A DNA stretch of 64,000 bases from Ferrimonas sediminum (GCF_900100175.1 NZ_FNEM01000008.1:62001-126000), one strand, 5' to 3'. Counted from the stretch's first letter, positions 1 to 9,076 are shown. Notes: a model not told the origin generated them from the letters alone. Program-made: numbers and translations.

Positions 1-539
1 TCGGCACTGCAGACCGAAGTCAGCTTCTGAGGCGGGGTTGCCGCGGTGTCGACCACATAGTGACGCTTCGCCAACGACTGGCCGTCGTAGTCCACGCTCA
101 GGTACCAACTGCCGGGAACCAGCATCCGTTCCGACTCGAATATCCACACGCTGTGGTTGACCTTTCCCAACTCCATCACACTGTCCCATTGAGTGATGCG
201 AGTTACGCTGCCGTCGGCCTGGGTGATAGGCGGGTGGGTGAGTGTGATGGTGACGGGAAAGGTGGTTTGATCACTGCTTTCATTCTCAGCCAGGCTGGGG
301 CGGTAACTGAAACCAAAACCCTGTCCCAGCTGGGCAATGACCGTGCCCCGTCGTTTATATTTTACTCTTTGCACACCGGCGTTGGCCGGCAACTCGCTGG
401 CCTGGCCCGAGATCTGAATCTTGGCGTTGATGGCCGGCAAACCGCTGTGCTCGGAGGGGGGATTGACCGAGGCACAACCGACCAGCAAAAAGACCAGGAA
501 AAACATCAGTCCAGTTGGAATATCTAGGCGCCGGTTCAT
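1..539 (-). CDS. DUF3859-type lipoprotein, 3' end cut by window edge
   Basis: The reading frame opens on the minus strand at 539 and stays open to the window edge, about 179 codons. The N-terminus MNRRLDIPTGLMF is followed by a hydrophobic stretch ending in LLVGCAS, a lipobox with Cys at about residue 22, so a lipoprotein is expected. The later part (FGFSYRP, THPPITQADGS, SVWIFESERMLVPGSWYLSV) has the character of the DUF3859 family of small secreted gammaproteobacterial proteins: a beta-rich domain with a conserved HPP followed by a W-containing strand pair. Function is unknown. The sequence ends just after KLTSVCSA, so the true stop lies outside or very near the window edge. No strong ribosome-binding site is seen before the ATG. 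Confidence 0.75.
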   Translation of the reverse strand, partial: MNRRLDIPTGLMFFLVFLLVGCASVNPPSEHSGLPAINAKIQISGQASELPANAGVQRVKYKRRGTVIAQLGQGFGFSYRPSLAENESSDQTTFPVTITLTHPPITQADGSVTRITQWDSVMELGKVNHSVWIFESERMLVPGSWYLSVDYDGQSLAKRHYVVDTAATPPQKLTSVCSA

Positions 540-962
540 GAGTCATACTCGAGTGGTTAAAGGAGGCGGAATTATACGGACAAAGGCAACCATTCTCAAT
601 GAAATAGGTATTAAATTGTCCGTTTTTGTAGACCAGTTAGAAATATGGTCCGCTTCGAATCAAAGGCTGGTCAAAATACTGTTATTCAACCTCTTTTTCG
701 CATGAAAGTTTCATTTATTGCGAATATTAAGTTAGGTTTTTGTAGCATTACGTCTGGCTTTGTTCCAATAAAACAGTGATTTATGGCGATCAATCTCGAA
801 CCGTTGTCCTGGATCGGGCTGAATGAGGGATGGTTGAGCAGTTGAATGCACTTAATTAATGGGGGATAAAACTCAGTGATTCTTCACATTGAAAATGGCA
901 ATGGTCAAGGGCAACCGATGCCAATATTAGTTTTGGTATGCAGTTATTCTAATATGTAGAGA
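540..962. other. AT-rich intergenic region
   Basis: About 420 bases separate the lipoprotein gene, which starts at 539 and reads left, from the terminator of the peptidase gene on the same strand. The stretch is clearly more AT-rich than its surroundings and presumably holds the lipoprotein promoter. I see no convincing open frame, RNA gene or repeat in it. Confidence 0.5.
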
Positions 963-984
963 GGCCGCTGCCAGGGCAGCGGCC
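963..984 (-). terminator. Strong hairpin 3' of peptidase gene
   Basis: A perfect 10-bp stem, GGCCGCTGCC / GGCAGCGGCC, with an AG loop lies 8 bases past the stop codon of the minus-strand peptidase gene. The run after it on the minus strand is only TCTCTAC, so the U-tract is poor. It is probably a terminator or mRNA 3'-end stem. Confidence 0.6.
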
Positions 985-991
985 CGGGTGT

Positions 992-2098
992 TTAGCTGGC
1001 CAGGAAGTGGGTCAGGAATTGCGAGATGGCCACCATGTCATCAATGGCGATCTGCTCTTCGGTGGTGTGAACCTTAGCCATTCCAGTGGACAGGTTGACC
1101 GTAGTCAGACCTTTCTCGTTGAAGATATTGGCGTCACTGCCGCCGCCCGTGGCCCGGGTCTTGGGCTCGACGCCCATGGCGCAGAAGGCGGTGCGGATCT
1201 GCTCCACCAGCGGGTGGTTATCCTCGATGCGATAGGCGTTGTAGGCCCGTTGGCTGTCGATGTTCAATCCGGCGCCGTGGTGGGTGGCGGCCTGTTTAAA
1301 GGTGTCGACCATATGGTGAACCTGAGCCGCCAGCTTGTGGTCATCCAGGGAGCGGGCTTCCGCTTCCAGATACAATGACGGCATGACGATGTTGGTGGCA
1401 TTGCCGCCACGCACGATACCGATGTTGGCGGTGGTTTCGTTGTCGATTCGTGACAGCGTCATCTTACTGATGGCTTCGGCTGCCACCGTCAGGGCATTGA
1501 TTCCCTGCTCCGGTGCCAGTCCTGCGTGGGCCGGTTTGCCCTCCAGAGTGATCTTGAGGTTCTGCTGCCCCGGTGCGGTGGTGATGATGGTGCCGATATC
1601 GCCACCGGAGTCCAGTACGATGGCCTGCCCGGACTCGATCAGCGACATGTCGAACTGCTTGGAGCCGTGCAGTCCGCCCTCTTCATACACCGTAAATGCC
1701 AACTCCACGGTCTGATGGGGCCGGTTCTGATGCTGCAGTACTCGAATCGCTTCCATAATGGCGGCAATGCCGGATTTGTCGTCGCCGCCGAGGATGGTGG
1801 TGCCGTCTGAGCGAATGATGCCGTTTTCTATAATGGGGGTAATGCCGTTGCCCGGGCTGACGGTATCCATATGGCAGCTCAGCAAGGTGCTGCCCGGCAA
1901 GGAACCCGGTAGCCGTGCATACAGATTGAAGCCGTTGGAGAGCGCGTCATCGACCGGCAGGCGCTGTACCCGGAATCCCAGTTGGCCCAGCTGCTCCGCC
2001 AGGGTTTCGGCAATCGCTTTTTCGTTGCCGGACTCACTGTCAATCTTCACCAGTTCAATGAAGTGGTCCACCAGCCGTTGTTGATTTATGCCTGTCAT
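992..2098 (-). CDS. M20-family peptidase, PepT-like
   Basis: This is a 368-residue metallopeptidase of the M20 clan, closest in feel to the PepT-like subfamily that removes residues from small peptides in the cytoplasm. Visible zinc-site motifs are SCHMDTVSPG (first His/Asp), GGDDKSG (bridging Asp), EEGGLHGS (catalytic and ligand Glu), LDSGG and a C-terminal TGGGSDAN...VHT. The insert between the two halves looks like a dimerisation domain. I chose the ATG at 2098 (MTGINQQ), which matches the family's usual start. An in-frame GTG at 2131 would add eleven residues without a better ribosome site. It is divergent from the efflux gene at 2303. The exact substrate cannot be read from sequence. Confidence 0.85.
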   Translation of the reverse strand: MTGINQQRLVDHFIELVKIDSESGNEKAIAETLAEQLGQLGFRVQRLPVDDALSNGFNLYARLPGSLPGSTLLSCHMDTVSPGNGITPIIENGIIRSDGTTILGGDDKSGIAAIMEAIRVLQHQNRPHQTVELAFTVYEEGGLHGSKQFDMSLIESGQAIVLDSGGDIGTIITTAPGQQNLKITLEGKPAHAGLAPEQGINALTVAAEAISKMTLSRIDNETTANIGIVRGGNATNIVMPSLYLEAEARSLDDHKLAAQVHHMVDTFKQAATHHGAGLNIDSQRAYNAYRIEDNHPLVEQIRTAFCAMGVEPKTRATGGGSDANIFNEKGLTTVNLSTGMAKVHTTEEQIAIDDMVAISQFLTHFLAS

Positions 2099-2302
2099 CT
2101 TGTGCCCTGATTGCGTGTCAAAAGGAGCCACTGTATCGAATTTGGCGTGCGTTTGGCGTGAGCCAGCTCATTGATGGGGCGAATGGCACCACGGTGAAAA
2201 ATAACGCCGGCTCGTCAGCCCAGGTCTACAGTGTATAGGTGAGAGTGAACTGCTTGGTTTCTCTCTTTGTTTTTATCTTAAAGACAATGGATACGGAAGG
2301 GC

Positions 2303-3436
2303 ATGACACAGCAGCAGGAGAGGGCGCCCTCAGGCGCCGAAGAGGCGCGCGTCAATGGTGACGCTCAACCCGGGGCCAGCAATAAAATTCGCAAGGCCAC
2401 CAATGCGATCCTGGCTCTGGTGGTGGTGTTGTTTCTGTTTCATCTGGTGGCGGACAGGTTGATACCCAGTACCGACCTGGGAAGGATCAGGGGCTACGTG
2501 GTCCCCATCAGCCCGCAGGTCTCCGGAAAGGTCGAGGAGATACGGGTTGAACCCAACACCTTGATACGTCAGGGGCAGGTTCTGGCGGCCATCGAACAGA
2601 CCGATTACCGGCTTGCCCTGCAGCAGGCTGAGCAGGCGCTCAAGCAGGCGGGACAGAACATGGGGGCACAAACCGCCAATGTCACTGCGGCCCAGGCAAA
2701 GGTTACCAATGCCCTTGCCAATCTGAAAAATGCCCAGGTTCAGTCCCGGCGGATCTTTGCCATGGTGGACAAAGGGGTAATGTCCGAAGCCGAGGCCGAC
2801 AACGCCCGCGCCGCCTTGACCAAGGCCGAAGCCGGTGTCGCCAGTGCCCGGGCCGATCTGGCCAAGGCGGAAGAGCGGTTGGGGACAGAGGGCGCCAATA
2901 ACACCCAGATGAAACAGGCGTTGCTGAGCCTGCAACAAGCGCAGCTGAACCTGGAGCGAACCCGGATTCGGGCGCCGACGGACGGCGTTGCCTCCAATTT
3001 CCGCCTCAAGGAGGGGGTGTACGCCAATACCGGCCAGCCGATCATGACGTTTATCTCTGTCGATGATGTGTGGATAGAAGCCTATTTCCGGGAAAACAGC
3101 CTCGGTAACATCGATGCCGGCGACAGAGTCGAATTTGCCTTGGATTACGCCCCTGGCCGGGTGTTTTCAGGGCGGGTAAGCAGCATCGACTACGGCATCG
3201 ACTGGGGCCAGAATGAACAAACCGGCAAGCTGGCCCAGGTCGCCGGCAACACCGGCTGGTTGCGACAGGCTCAGCGCTTTCCGGTGACCATAGTGATGGC
3301 GGCCGATGAGGCTCAGGGGTTCCGGCGGGTCGGCGGGCAAGTGGATGTGATCGTATACAGCCAGGAGGGTGCGTTCATTAACCTGTTCGGTAAGCTGTGG
3401 ATTCGGGTCGTCAGCTGGTTGTCCTATGTCCGGTAG
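2303..3436 (+). CDS. HlyD/EmrA-family membrane fusion protein
   Basis: A 377-residue periplasmic adaptor anchored by one N-terminal membrane segment (about residues 32-52). A first half-lipoyl strand set (PISPQVSGKVEEIRVEPN) is followed by a long Ala/Gln/Lys-rich coiled coil (about 95-215), the second lipoyl half (RIRAPTDGVASNFRLKEG) and a beta-barrel region. This order is that of EmrA-type adaptors, which link inner-membrane pumps to an outer-membrane channel. A GGAAGG ribosome site precedes the ATG. Its last codons overlap the start of the next gene by 11 bases, so the two products are probably partners. No outer-membrane channel gene is nearby. Confidence 0.9.
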   Translation: MTQQQERAPSGAEEARVNGDAQPGASNKIRKATNAILALVVVLFLFHLVADRLIPSTDLGRIRGYVVPISPQVSGKVEEIRVEPNTLIRQGQVLAAIEQTDYRLALQQAEQALKQAGQNMGAQTANVTAAQAKVTNALANLKNAQVQSRRIFAMVDKGVMSEAEADNARAALTKAEAGVASARADLAKAEERLGTEGANNTQMKQALLSLQQAQLNLERTRIRAPTDGVASNFRLKEGVYANTGQPIMTFISVDDVWIEAYFRENSLGNIDAGDRVEFALDYAPGRVFSGRVSSIDYGIDWGQNEQTGKLAQVAGNTGWLRQAQRFPVTIVMAADEAQGFRRVGGQVDVIVYSQEGAFINLFGKLWIRVVSWLSYVR

Positions 3437-4460
3437 TGAGCGTGGCCCTGACCCGGTCGGTCGTCGGGTGTGGCGATTTACCCTCGGCATCGGCCTGAGT
3501 GTGGCCCTCTCGGCACTATGGGCCTGGCCACTGGCCTTTATCGTGCCGGTTTTTCTGGCCAAGTTTCTGGTAGACCGACAGGCTCCGACGCTGCACACAG
3601 TCTATGAGTTAGTGATCTCCATGAGCGTAACCGTGGCCATCGCCTGGCTGGTGAGTTTTGGCCCCACCGAGTACCCGCTGCTGCTGCTGCCCTTGCTGGC
3701 GCTGCTGATGCTGTGGGCCTATTACCTGTTCACCGATCCCAGATGGAACTTTTTTGCCACCATGCTGATCATCTCGGTGCTGCTGTTGCCCTACCTGGGG
3801 ATGATGCAGCCGGGTTTGGCCCTGCAGGTCGGGCTGGGGCTGAGTTTTTCCGGTCTGGTGGCCGTGGCCCTGTTTGCCCTGATGCACCTGTGGTTGCCGG
3901 AACGTTCGGGCCCTGACGAGCCCTCTCAGCCTGCGTCCATGGCGGCCCCCGGCGAGAACGAACGGGCGTTTGAGGCGTTTCGAGCTGTGATACTGGCGTT
4001 CCCGGTGATTGTTTTTTTCTACCTGATGGAGGTGTCGGGGGCACTGCTGACCATGATCTTCATCGCCATCCTGTCGCTGCAGAGCACCGGGGCCAAGAGC
4101 GTCAAGGTGAGCCTGTTTCTGTTGCTGACCAACGGCATCGGCGGTGGCTTGGCGGTGCTGTTCTATAACTTGTTGGTGATTGTCCCGGAGCTGCCATTTT
4201 TCATCGCATTATCCATGCTGGCGGCGGTGATTTTTGGCCAAAAGATTTACGCCGACCCGGCCAAGGCGCCCATTTATGCCGGCATCTTCTCGGCATTGCT
4301 GGTAGTGGTGGGATCCACCACCTCCTCCGTGGACAAAGAGGTGGATGTGAATTTTTATTTGAGGATGGTGCAACTGCTGCTGGTGGGGCTGTACATGGTG
4401 GTGGCGTCTTTCTTTCTTGAGAGCAGAAACTGGGCCTGGTTGTCCCCCCGTCATCACTAG
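3426..4460 (+). CDS. DUF2955 / FUSC-like multi-pass membrane protein
   Basis: A 344-residue, very hydrophobic protein with about ten membrane segments in two blocks, separated by a short polar stretch near residues 165-185. The HlyD-adaptor-plus-this-protein pair is typical of DUF2955 proteins, relatives of the aromatic-acid exporter AaeB/FUSC group. I infer that it is the inner-membrane component of a small efflux unit with the preceding adaptor. The start is placed at the ATG at 3426 (MSGSERGPD), inside the end of the adaptor gene. A longer frame to 3369 exists but would lie entirely within the upstream gene. The substrate is unknown. Confidence 0.8.
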   Translation: MSGSERGPDPVGRRVWRFTLGIGLSVALSALWAWPLAFIVPVFLAKFLVDRQAPTLHTVYELVISMSVTVAIAWLVSFGPTEYPLLLLPLLALLMLWAYYLFTDPRWNFFATMLIISVLLLPYLGMMQPGLALQVGLGLSFSGLVAVALFALMHLWLPERSGPDEPSQPASMAAPGENERAFEAFRAVILAFPVIVFFYLMEVSGALLTMIFIAILSLQSTGAKSVKVSLFLLLTNGIGGGLAVLFYNLLVIVPELPFFIALSMLAAVIFGQKIYADPAKAPIYAGIFSALLVVVGSTTSSVDKEVDVNFYLRMVQLLLVGLYMVVASFFLESRNWAWLSPRHH

Positions 4461-4513
4461 CCGGTGCGGGGCCAGTCACAGGGTTGCCTTCTTATGTTTA
4501 GGACTGAGTCAAT

Positions 4514-5647
4514 ATGAAAAGTATGCAGAGCGTCGAGCCCGAATCATTTTCCTCCGCTGCCGTGGATGCGGCAATCAAGATCGGTATGATTGCGCTGATG
4601 GTCTCATGGTGTTTCCAGATCGTCCGGCCCTTCATCCTGCCTATCGTCTGGGGCGGGATCATCGCCATTGCCCTGTATCCTTTGGTTCAGTCTGGCGCGT
4701 TACGAACCGGGATCGCTCAGGCCAGGGTCAGCATTTTGGTGACCCTGCTGGTGCTGGCGCTGCTGTTGGTGCCGACTGTCCTGTTCTCCGGGGCATTGTT
4801 TTCCGAAACTCAGCAGCTGATCGGCGATGTTCAGCAGGGCACCCTGGAGATTCCGCCGCCGAAGGCGTCGGTGGCCGACTGGCCGCTGATAGGCGATAAG
4901 CTGTATCAGTTCTGGTCCCGCTCCTCGACCAACCTGGCCGGGGTGCTGAATACCTACGCCCCGGAGATCAAGGCGTTTGCGTCGTCGGCGGCCATGGTCG
5001 CCGGCGGAGTGGGGGCCACGGTGCTGCAGTTTGTCATCTCCATCATCATTGCCGGTGTGTTTATGGCCAATGCCAAGGGCGCCAATGTGGTGTTTCACCA
5101 AGTGGCGGTTCGTCTGGCCGGTGGGCACGGAGAGAGTTTTGCCTCCCTGGCGGTGGCCACCGTACGCAGCGTGGTCCAGGGGGTGATCGGGGTGGCCCTC
5201 ATTCAGGCCCTGCTGGCAGGGGTCGGCATGGCGATGGCCGGGGTGCCAGCCACAGGCCTGTGGATGTTGATGGTGCTGATTCTGGCCATCGTGCAGCTGC
5301 CGCCGATACTGGTTCTGGCGCCGGTGATGGCCTATGTATTCTCGGTGGAGTCGACCACCGTGGCGGTGGTCTTTATGATCTGGGGGATTTTGGTGAGCGC
5401 CAGTGATGCCGTGCTGAAGCCGTTGTTAATGGGGCGCGGGGTGGATATCCCGATGCTGGTGATCTTGATAGGAGCCCTGGGGGGGATGATGATGTCCGGC
5501 ATCGTTGGTCTGTTTGTCGGCGCCGTGGTGCTGGCGCTGGGGTATAAACTGTTGGTTGCCTGGGTGGCGGCGGAGTCCGGGTCGGATGCCGAGGGGGCGG
5601 TTGAGGGAGAACCGGCCGGAGAGCGATCCCGGCAGCCTAAGGGGTAG
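4514..5647 (+). CDS. AI-2E family (YdiK/PerM-like) transporter
   Basis: A 377-residue membrane protein with an N-terminal pair of membrane segments, a soluble stretch (about residues 95-160) and a C-terminal block of five or six segments. The C-terminal block carries the family pattern VRSVVQGVIGVALIQALLAG, then a Pro-rich PPILVLAP turn. This is the UPF0118/AI-2E transporter family, whose members export diverse small solutes. YdiK of E. coli is the closest type. The acidic tail (GSDAEGAVEGEPAGE) is poorly conserved in the family. It follows the efflux pair by 53 bases and may share its transcript. Substrate assignment to autoinducer-2 would be unsafe. Confidence 0.8.
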   Translation: MKSMQSVEPESFSSAAVDAAIKIGMIALMVSWCFQIVRPFILPIVWGGIIAIALYPLVQSGALRTGIAQARVSILVTLLVLALLLVPTVLFSGALFSETQQLIGDVQQGTLEIPPPKASVADWPLIGDKLYQFWSRSSTNLAGVLNTYAPEIKAFASSAAMVAGGVGATVLQFVISIIIAGVFMANAKGANVVFHQVAVRLAGGHGESFASLAVATVRSVVQGVIGVALIQALLAGVGMAMAGVPATGLWMLMVLILAIVQLPPILVLAPVMAYVFSVESTTVAVVFMIWGILVSASDAVLKPLLMGRGVDIPMLVILIGALGGMMMSGIVGLFVGAVVLALGYKLLVAWVAAESGSDAEGAVEGEPAGERSRQPKG

Positions 5648-5658
5648 CCTCCTTAGGC
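5635..5658 (+). terminator. Hairpin spanning the transporter stop codon
   Basis: An 8-bp inverted repeat GCCTAAGG / CCTTAGGC with loop GGTAGCCT straddles the stop codon of the AI-2E transporter gene. No U-run follows, so it may be a weak or Rho-assisted 3' end rather than an intrinsic terminator. Confidence 0.35.
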
Positions 5659-5719
5659 CGGTGAAGCCGGGGGAACTCTTCCAGGCTTAGTATTTCTGTT
5701 TGCCAACTGAGGGGGCCCT

Positions 5720-5944
5720 ATGAGCACGGAACCCAGTCAACAAATGGAATGGATTCTGCTTCCTTTGCTCTCGGATACCCTGCCGTATATTTTTGATAAT
5801 GTTATCGCTTTTAACGGCTTCCAGGCTCAGTATGGCCACTGTGCCTCGGCCATCCACCAGCAGCAGTTTCCAAAGGCAGGTGGTTTCCGGGGCGATCGGC
5901 GCGGCTTCTCAGGACAAGAACCTCGAGATGTAGTGCCCCGGTGA
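5720..5944 (+). CDS. Doubtful small ORF, 74 codons
   Basis: A short frame starts MSTEPSQQMEWILLPLLSD behind a GAGGGGG ribosome-like site. The first 33 residues look protein-like, with an amphipathic stretch. The second half (GGFRGDRRGFSGQEPRDVVPR) looks like translated non-coding DNA, and the stop falls inside a hairpin at 5936-5955. I recognise no family. It may be a remnant of a longer gene whose end was lost, or chance. It is the only candidate in the 435-base gap between the transporter and the SHOCT gene. Confidence 0.2.
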   Translation: MSTEPSQQMEWILLPLLSDTLPYIFDNVIAFNGFQAQYGHCASAIHQQQFPKAGGFRGDRRGFSGQEPRDVVPR

Positions 5945-5976
5945 ACGCACCGGGGAAAATGTTGTTCACCGGTGAA
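5936..5976. repeat. Two adjacent GGTGAA-related palindromes
   Basis: CCCCGGTG-AACG-CACCGGGG (5936-5955, 8-bp stem) is followed nine bases later by the perfect 12-base palindrome TTCACCGGTGAA (5965-5976). Both share the core CCGGTGAA. They lie about 110-150 bases upstream of the SHOCT gene and could be a 3' hairpin plus a protein-binding site. Confidence 0.4.
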
Positions 5977-6082
5977 TTTTCTGAGCCTGATTGGCGTTTG
6001 TGGCTGCCTTTGACTGTTCATTAGCCCTGTCGCTTTCTAGAATGGCGCGATTTTTGATTTTGGCGAAGGAGCCGGTACGACG

Positions 6083-6820
6083 ATGGGATTGATGGAGTGG
6101 GCTGGGGTGATCTTGGGGCTGGCGTTGTTGGCGGCGGTGTTTCAGGCCTGGAGCCGTTCGTCCAGCAAGAAGCAGATGCGTCAGAGCATTGAGGCACTGG
6201 CGGAGTTTACGCCCTCGCAGCAACTGATGGCGAACGACGGCAATACCGGTATCGCCCTGGACGAATCGAGCCAGAAGCTGTGTGTGATACGACAGGGAAC
6301 ATTGGAGCCGGAGTTGGCGCTGCTTGAGTATCGAGATTTGCTGTCGGTCGAGATGTTTGAGGATGGCCTGACGGTGACCCGCACTGCCCGGGGCAGTCAA
6401 ATCGGTGGTGCCCTGCTCGGTGGTCTGGCTCTGGGGGGCGTGGGGGCCATTGTCGGCGGCTTGTCTGGGAAAAAGGTTGCCAGCGACAAGATTCAGCGCA
6501 TCGATCTGCGGCTGTTGGTGAACTGCACCGAACGGCCGGTGCTCGACATTAACCTGATGGATGTCGAGGCAAAGAAAGGGGGGGGTGTTTATAACGCTGC
6601 CATGGAACAGGCCCGCCACTGGCACGGCTTGCTGGAGGTGTTGATCCAGCGCGCCGACCGCGACGATGAGCGCCAGGCCCCTGAGGCGGTTCAACCGGAA
6701 CCACAGCCAGTGTCCGCCATTTCCGTGGCCGATGAACTGCAGAAACTGGCGGAACTGCATCGTCAGGGGGTGTTGACCGACACCGAATTTGTGGCCCAGA
6801 AGATGAAACTGCTGGACTAG
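6083..6820 (+). CDS. Membrane-anchored SHOCT-domain protein
   Basis: A 245-residue protein. Residues 5-22 form one membrane segment. Residues about 45-185 form a beta-rich domain containing a Gly-rich hydrophobic hairpin (about 108-128, GGALLGGLALGGVGAIVGG) that could insert in a membrane. The last 30 residues (ADELQKLAELHRQGVLTDTEF) are a classic SHOCT domain, a short helical module found at the C-termini of many oligomeric bacterial proteins. The ribosome site AAGGAG sits 12 bases from the ATG. The gene is isolated, convergent with the ABC importer genes. No pathway can be assigned. Confidence 0.75.
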   Translation: MGLMEWAGVILGLALLAAVFQAWSRSSSKKQMRQSIEALAEFTPSQQLMANDGNTGIALDESSQKLCVIRQGTLEPELALLEYRDLLSVEMFEDGLTVTRTARGSQIGGALLGGLALGGVGAIVGGLSGKKVASDKIQRIDLRLLVNCTERPVLDINLMDVEAKKGGGVYNAAMEQARHWHGLLEVLIQRADRDDERQAPEAVQPEPQPVSAISVADELQKLAELHRQGVLTDTEFVAQKMKLLD

Positions 6821-6840
6821 GTTTGAATGGCGCCTGGGCC

Positions 6841-8385
6841 TCAGGCGTCCCGGTGTTGCAGTCGTCTGGGTTGCTGCAGCCGGGCGCGCAGGCGCCGGGC
6901 GATCGCGTCGACCAGCAGGTTCAGCAGGGCGGTGACCACAATCAGCACCAGGGCGCGGTCGAAACGAAACTCTTCAAACGCCGAGTCGATATAAAACCCC
7001 AGAGTGGTGATGCCCAGTACCCCTAAAATGGCGGTTTCCCGCTGAATGATCTCCCAGCGATACAGCAGCCAGGTGACAAACTGCGGATAAACGCGGGGCA
7101 GAATCTGGTACAGATAGAGACTGGTGCGGCTCAGCCCTTTGGGGGTATCGTCGGCCCGTAAGCTCAGGGTCTGGCTGTATCCGCCAATCAGGTGGGCGAT
7201 GATGGCTCCGTTGTGAATGCCCAGCGCCAGCAGCGCCGGCAGCAGGCTGGGGCCAAACATCAACAGGCCGACGAAGGCCAGCACAAACTCCGGGGTGGAA
7301 CGGGTGACGATCAAAAACAGCTGACCCAGTGCCCGCAACGACTTCGGCAGCAACCAGCGGCTGCGCAGGGGAAACCACACCAGCGCCAGCAGTGCGGTCA
7401 GCAGCAGCGCCATCTGACTGAGCAGCAGGGTGTCGGTGAGCCCGGGCAGAATCTGCTCCTGCCACAGCATCATCAACCAGGGCTGCAGATCCGCCGACCA
7501 CTGCCAGTGCTCGGCCCGCAGGGGCGCCGGCACCATGTCCTGGCTGACAAACTGGATGACCAGATCCCAGTTGATGCTGGCGATCGGGGGCAGAAACCAC
7601 AGTGACGCCAGCAGATACAGTGGCAACAGCGCTCCCCGGCACCACCACTTCATGGTGGCGATCAGCAGGTAAAACAGGTACAGCAGTGCCGAGGCCTGGG
7701 CATAGTGGCCCTGGCGGAAGGCGGTTTCCAGGTGGTATCCCAGGGTCGGCAGCCCCACAAACCCCAGTACCACCGAGGAGCGCATGCCACACTCGAGCCG
7801 GTAACGGGCGTAGTGTTTGAAGTGCGGCCATGCCAGCGGCAGCCGGCTGTACAGCAACAGGCCGATCTCCTGGCTCAGGGTGGTGGCCTTGGGCAGGGAC
7901 GCTTCCGGCTGGCGATCCACCTCTTCCAGAATTTCACCGAACACCTTGGTGAAGATGCCGGTGTAGGGCAGCCACAGGGCCAGGACGCCGGTCAGTGCCG
8001 AGAGGCCAAAGAGCTGCAGAAACAGCAGCGCCCAGAACAGTTCGTGAACCGACCGCAGCAGGGCCGCAAGGATGCGCACGCCGCGCAGTTGATACAGCAG
8101 TGACAGCCCAAAGCCACTCAGCGCCGCCAGGGTGATGCCCTGCAGGGCAAAGGCCAGGGTGGTGAACACGGCGTCGACCAGGTATTCGGTGGCCAGAAAG
8201 TCCGGAGTGGCCATGCCCACCAGCAGCCGGCCCAACTCGGTGGCTGGCGACAGTTGGTAGACGGTCAGATCCGCAAACGGCAGGCATGCCAGTGCGGCCA
8301 GAGCCAGCCAAAAACTGATGCGACGGAACTCGGCGGCGCGGTTGACCTTGGGGCGTACCCAGGCTCGTTTTAAAGCGTTAACCAT
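6841..8385 (-). CDS. Phosphonate-type ABC transporter, fused double permease
   Basis: A 514-residue protein made of two homologous PhnE-like permease halves joined head to tail. Half one covers about residues 20-255 and half two about 285-505, each with five or six membrane segments. The second half carries the family pattern IHNGAIIAHLIGGYSQ, and both halves have the G-x-x-TLGY/F motif (GLPTLGYHLETAFRQG; GITTLGFYIDSAFEEF) near their ends. Most phosphonate/phosphite permeases are single 260-residue proteins that dimerise, so the fusion builds an asymmetric channel from one chain. The start at 8385 overlaps the ATPase gene by 8 bases, implying translational coupling. Confidence 0.85.
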   Translation of the reverse strand: MVNALKRAWVRPKVNRAAEFRRISFWLALAALACLPFADLTVYQLSPATELGRLLVGMATPDFLATEYLVDAVFTTLAFALQGITLAALSGFGLSLLYQLRGVRILAALLRSVHELFWALLFLQLFGLSALTGVLALWLPYTGIFTKVFGEILEEVDRQPEASLPKATTLSQEIGLLLYSRLPLAWPHFKHYARYRLECGMRSSVVLGFVGLPTLGYHLETAFRQGHYAQASALLYLFYLLIATMKWWCRGALLPLYLLASLWFLPPIASINWDLVIQFVSQDMVPAPLRAEHWQWSADLQPWLMMLWQEQILPGLTDTLLLSQMALLLTALLALVWFPLRSRWLLPKSLRALGQLFLIVTRSTPEFVLAFVGLLMFGPSLLPALLALGIHNGAIIAHLIGGYSQTLSLRADDTPKGLSRTSLYLYQILPRVYPQFVTWLLYRWEIIQRETAILGVLGITTLGFYIDSAFEEFRFDRALVLIVVTALLNLLVDAIARRLRARLQQPRRLQHRDA

Positions 8386-9076
8386 GGGGCTGTTCGGGGT
8401 AGAGGGCCAGCAGGGTGGCACTGTCCAGGTCGGCACTGGCGCGATCCAGGACCACCTGGCCGTCGCTTAAGCCGACGATGCGATCGCAGCAGGCCAGAGC
8501 CAGTTCCACATCATGCAGGGCCAGAACCGAGGTGCGATGATGAGACTTGATTCGCTCAATCACCCGCCGCGACTGCACCTCGTCCAGGGCCGAGACCGGC
8601 TCGTCGCCCAGAAACACCGGCCGCTGCTGAAACAGCGCCCGGGCGATGCTGATGCGCTGCTGTTCGCCGCCGGAGAAGCGTTCGGCCGACTGCAGCATGC
8701 GTTGACGCTGCGTCTGGGCATCGTCCTGGCCCAGTAGCCCCAACTCCCGGGCCAGGTCGTGGACCTGCTGCCAGTGAGTGGCGCAGGGAAAAAACAGGTT
8801 TTTCAGGTTGCGCCACAGCGATTTCTGATGGAGCTGGCCCATGTACACATTCAGGTACAGGCTCAGCATCGGCACCAGCCCCGGCGCCTGGGGGCACCAG
8901 GCGACCCGGTCGCTGTGCTGTTGGCGCAGCAGCTCCAGCAGCGACGATTTACCGGCACCGGAGGCGCCCACCAACGCCACGGTTTCCCCGCAGCGGATGG
9001 TGAGGCTGATGTTGCGCAGTATGGCAACGCCGTCGTGCTCCAGAGAGGCCTGGTCCAGCCTCAGGGGGGCAGACAT
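8378..9076 (-). CDS. Phosphonate-type ABC transporter ATPase (PhnC-like)
   Basis: A 232-residue nucleotide-binding subunit. Walker A is GASGAGKSS (about residue 37), the signature is FSGGEQQRISIARAL, Walker B is VFLGDEPVSALDE and the H-loop is ALHDVELAL. The protein lies between binding-protein and permease genes in the order D-C-E used by phosphonate, phosphite and phosphate-analogue importers. Its start codon shares one base with the stop of the binding-protein gene (TGATG). The helical region between Walker A and the signature (LHQKSLWRNLKNLFFP) resembles PhnC, where the ATPase contacts the PhnE-type coupling helix. Confidence 0.9.
   Translation of the reverse strand: MSAPLRLDQASLEHDGVAILRNISLTIRCGETVALVGASGAGKSSLLELLRQQHSDRVAWCPQAPGLVPMLSLYLNVYMGQLHQKSLWRNLKNLFFPCATHWQQVHDLARELGLLGQDDAQTQRQRMLQSAERFSGGEQQRISIARALFQQRPVFLGDEPVSALDEVQSRRVIERIKSHHRTSVLALHDVELALACCDRIVGLSDGQVVLDRASADLDSATLLALYPEQPHG

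Noticed and set aside
60-527. 155-codon plus-strand frame
   Set aside because: The opposite frame encodes a lipobox protein with DUF3859 features, which explains the region better.
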